From: Desulfovermiculus sp041686195 | GTDB taxonomy: Bacteria > Desulfobacterota > Desulfovibrionia > Desulfovibrionales > Desulfothermaceae | Direction: 5' to 3' | DNA: 33,098 nucleotides | NCBI GenBank assembly: GCA_041686195.1 | Contig: JAWLEI010000023.1 | Location: 1 to 33,098 of the forward strand | Part shown: piece by piece, positions 31,781 through 33,098 of the stretch | Layout of the letters: each line of letters opens with the position of its first letter | How positions within the stretch are numbered: position 1 is the first letter of the stretch | Translations under genes and position numbers: made by a program | Notes under the pieces: model-generated | Seen by the model: only the letters and a program-made list of their open reading frames with translations | Databases searched by the model: none | Told to the model about the DNA's origin: nothing

Positions 31781-32458
31781 ATGATGAAGCGGATCCCGTT
31801 TTTCGGATTGATCAGCCCCAGCTCGCCGATGAAAGGCCTTATCGAACATTACATGAAGATCGATGAATGCCTGGAAATCATCCGGGATGCCCTGGAATGC
31901 TACGTAGCCAGCTCTGAAGTTTGCCGCGAGTTTGACGAACTCAGCCAGGAGATCGACGATATCGAGGCCCATGCGGACAAGATCAAGCGCAATATCCGGA
32001 ACCATCTTCCCAGGCGGTTGTTTATGCCGGTGGACAAGACCCTGTTCTTAAATTATACCCGCAGCCAGGACAATATCCTTGACTCCGCCCAGGAGGCCCT
32101 GCACTGGCTGGGAATGCGCAGAATGGTTGTTCCGACCCAGTTCCAAAAGCCGATCATCGAATTTCTGGACCAGGTGGCCACCACGGCCAAGCTTTTGGAA
32201 CCAGCTCTGCAATCAGCTGTCAATGTCGTTCACGGGGAATCATTGGACAGGGAGGGATGCAAGGAAAAGTTCCGCAAAATACGGGTCCAGCGCGACAAAG
32301 TCACCCGGGACAAAAAGGCGATCAGATCAAATATCTACAACTCTGACCTGGATTTCAAAGACATCTTTCAGCTCATTTTGTTTATTGACTGCCTCAGTGA
32401 TATGGCCAAGAACTGCGAGACCTGTTCAGATGCCTTAAGGGCTATGATCGCCAGGTAG
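31781..32458 (+). CDS. DUF47 (PhoU-like) partner of the PiT transporter
   Basis: A 225-residue all-helical cytoplasmic protein. It opens KRIPFFGLISPSSPMKGLIEHY and has PhoU-like repeats with conserved acidic positions (EIDDIEAHADKIKRNIRNHL, and RDKVTRDKKAIRSNIYNSD). DUF47 proteins sit next to PiT transporters and are thought to modulate phosphate uptake. The start is ATG 31781, with AAAGGA just upstream. It ends close to the convergent ATP-grasp gene. Confidence 0.92.
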   Translation: MMKRIPFFGLISPSSPMKGLIEHYMKIDECLEIIRDALECYVASSEVCREFDELSQEIDDIEAHADKIKRNIRNHLPRRLFMPVDKTLFLNYTRSQDNILDSAQEALHWLGMRRMVVPTQFQKPIIEFLDQVATTAKLLEPALQSAVNVVHGESLDREGCKEKFRKIRVQRDKVTRDKKAIRSNIYNSDLDFKDIFQLILFIDCLSDMAKNCETCSDALRAMIAR

Positions 32459-32493
32459 CATAAATAAACCACGAATTGCCGTCATCCTCTGAG

Positions 32494-32520
32494 ACATCTC
32501 CGCAAAAAGATGTTTTATTG
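32494..32520 (+). terminator. Short terminator after the DUF47 gene
   Basis: ACATCT (32494-32499) pairs with AGATGT (32508-32513), followed by TTTATT. The stem is only 6 bp and overlaps the stop of the convergent gene. Confidence 0.4.
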
Positions 32521-33098
32521 CCCGAGGTTGTCCAGCACATAGGCGGTAAACATGCGGGCGGCATCAATACCCTGAGCTTCCCAGATTCCTCGAAATCCGC
32601 CAAAGGCCGAGACCTCAAAGACCACTGGTCCGTCTTCCGTTTCAGCCACATCCACACATGTAAAGTCCAGATCGAAAAGACTCTGGGCCTTGAAGGCAAC
32701 TTTAATGCTTTCAGCCCTTGGGGTGTGGGCCTCATATTTCCCTCCGCTGGCCGTGCTCGTATTCCACGAGGTCCCGTCATTACAACGGGCGTACGTGCCG
32801 ATGTATTCCCCCCCCAAAAAGGCCAGCCCCAGATCGCGGCCCTTGAGCTCGATCTTCTGCTGGATATACATGATGGGGTTGTGAGCGTTATACTCATAAA
32901 TCTCATGGTCCAGATCCGGTGTATCGCCGATCACCCGCATGCCCCTGGCCTTGGAGGTATACAGGGGCTTAAAAACCATCTCACCGTATTTTCGCACCGC
33001 CTGCCTGGCCTGCGCAATATCTTCGGTGACCACGGTAGGAGGAATGGGAATGCCGGCAGTTTGCAGGGATACAGTACAGCTGAGGCGATTCACCACCT
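32515..33098 (-). CDS. GAK-system ATP-grasp (RimK-like) enzyme, 5' partial
   Basis: At least 193 residues of an ATP-grasp ligase; the frame is open to the window edge, so the N-terminus is missing. Visible are VVNRLSCTVSLQTAGIPIPPTVVT (substrate/ATP-grasp entry), FKPLYTSKARGMRVIG (nucleotide-binding loop), IELKGRDLGLAFLGGEYIGTYAR and the metal-binding end VVFEVSAFGGFRGIWEA. It matches the RimK-like ATP-grasp family of the GAK system, paired with the CofD-like protein at 29168. It would form a carboxylate-amine (peptide-like) bond; the substrate is unknown. Confidence 0.85.
   Translation of the reverse strand, partial: VVNRLSCTVSLQTAGIPIPPTVVTEDIAQARQAVRKYGEMVFKPLYTSKARGMRVIGDTPDLDHEIYEYNAHNPIMYIQQKIELKGRDLGLAFLGGEYIGTYARCNDGTSWNTSTASGGKYEAHTPRAESIKVAFKAQSLFDLDFTCVDVAETEDGPVVFEVSAFGGFRGIWEAQGIDAARMFTAYVLDNLGQ

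Noticed and set aside
1..33098. tRNA, rRNA, prophage or insertion sequence
   Set aside because: Reading both strands I saw no tRNA-like cloverleaf, rRNA stretch, transposase or integrase gene.

Overview
The window reads as a scaffold of an anaerobic, probably sulfate-reducing deltaproteobacterium (Desulfobacterota, Desulfovibrionales-like). The basis is a MetV/HdrA/MvhD-type redox operon, a GAK-system CofD-like protein and ATP-grasp enzyme, DUF5320 proteins beside a NifX/ORP-like protein under a sigma-54 regulator, a DsrE-type sulfur protein, and an hgcAB mercury-methylation locus. The lineage is inferred from gene content only. A run of 100 N (8618-8717) is a scaffold gap that cuts hgcB.

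Layout. 1-3.4 kb: the tail of a PAS protein, a PAS-PAS-GAF-GGDEF-HD-GYP cyclic-di-GMP protein and a small PAS protein. 3.5-8.1 kb (mostly minus): a small XRE regulator, a thiolase, a repeat-rich spacer, an unknown protein, an FKBP-like protein and a cation/proton antiporter. 8.2-10.5 kb: a 49-residue histone-fold-like ORF, then on the minus strand a PadR-type regulator, hgcA and the 3' part of hgcB. 10.8-13.8 kb: an MBL-rhodanese protein, a DsrE-like protein, a NifU/IscU-like scaffold and a secreted nuclease. 14-18.8 kb: NYN-cold-shock protein, L,D-transpeptidase, RRM protein, MBL hydrolase and CoA-disulfide-reductase-like flavoprotein. 18.9-21.7 kb: sigma-54 activator, a sigma-54 promoter, a NifX/ORP-like gene and two DUF5320 genes. 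21.9-26.1 kb: Rrf2 regulator, metV, hdrA-like and hdrA-mvhD-like genes. 26.1-26.7 kb is packed with repeats. 26.7-33.1 kb: PPOX protein, class II photolyase and MarR operon, GAK CofD-like protein, PiT transporter with DUF47 partner, and a partial GAK ATP-grasp enzyme.

Main discovery candidate: selenocysteine in HgcA. The best-supported hgcA start (ATG at 10055, Shine-Dalgarno AAGGAG, ATGA overlap with padR) is joined to the recognisable HgcA domain by a frame whose only interruptions are two TGA codons (9995-9993 and 9800-9798). Each TGA is followed at the right distance by a GC-rich hairpin with GG in its loop, as in bacterial SECIS elements. The second TGA sits in a C-TGA-G-P context where I recall HgcA-type proteins having Cys-Cys-Gly-Pro. 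A DsrE-like gene 2.2 kb away also carries an in-frame TGA at the first position of its CxxC motif (U-I-P-C). That TGA is followed by a hairpin with exactly the same geometry: 15 nt, 8-bp stem, 3-nt GG loop. Neither protein would be called correctly by a standard gene finder.

How the genes work together (inference): the 8.4-13.3 kb block looks like a thiol, selenol, sulfur and metal chemistry neighbourhood. It holds corrinoid HgcA with ferredoxin HgcB under a Cys-rich PadR regulator expressed from a consensus, apparently leaderless promoter, divergent from a rhodanese, DsrE and Fe-S scaffold set. The metV-hdr cluster probably feeds electrons to methylene-tetrahydrofolate reduction, but no metF lies beside it.
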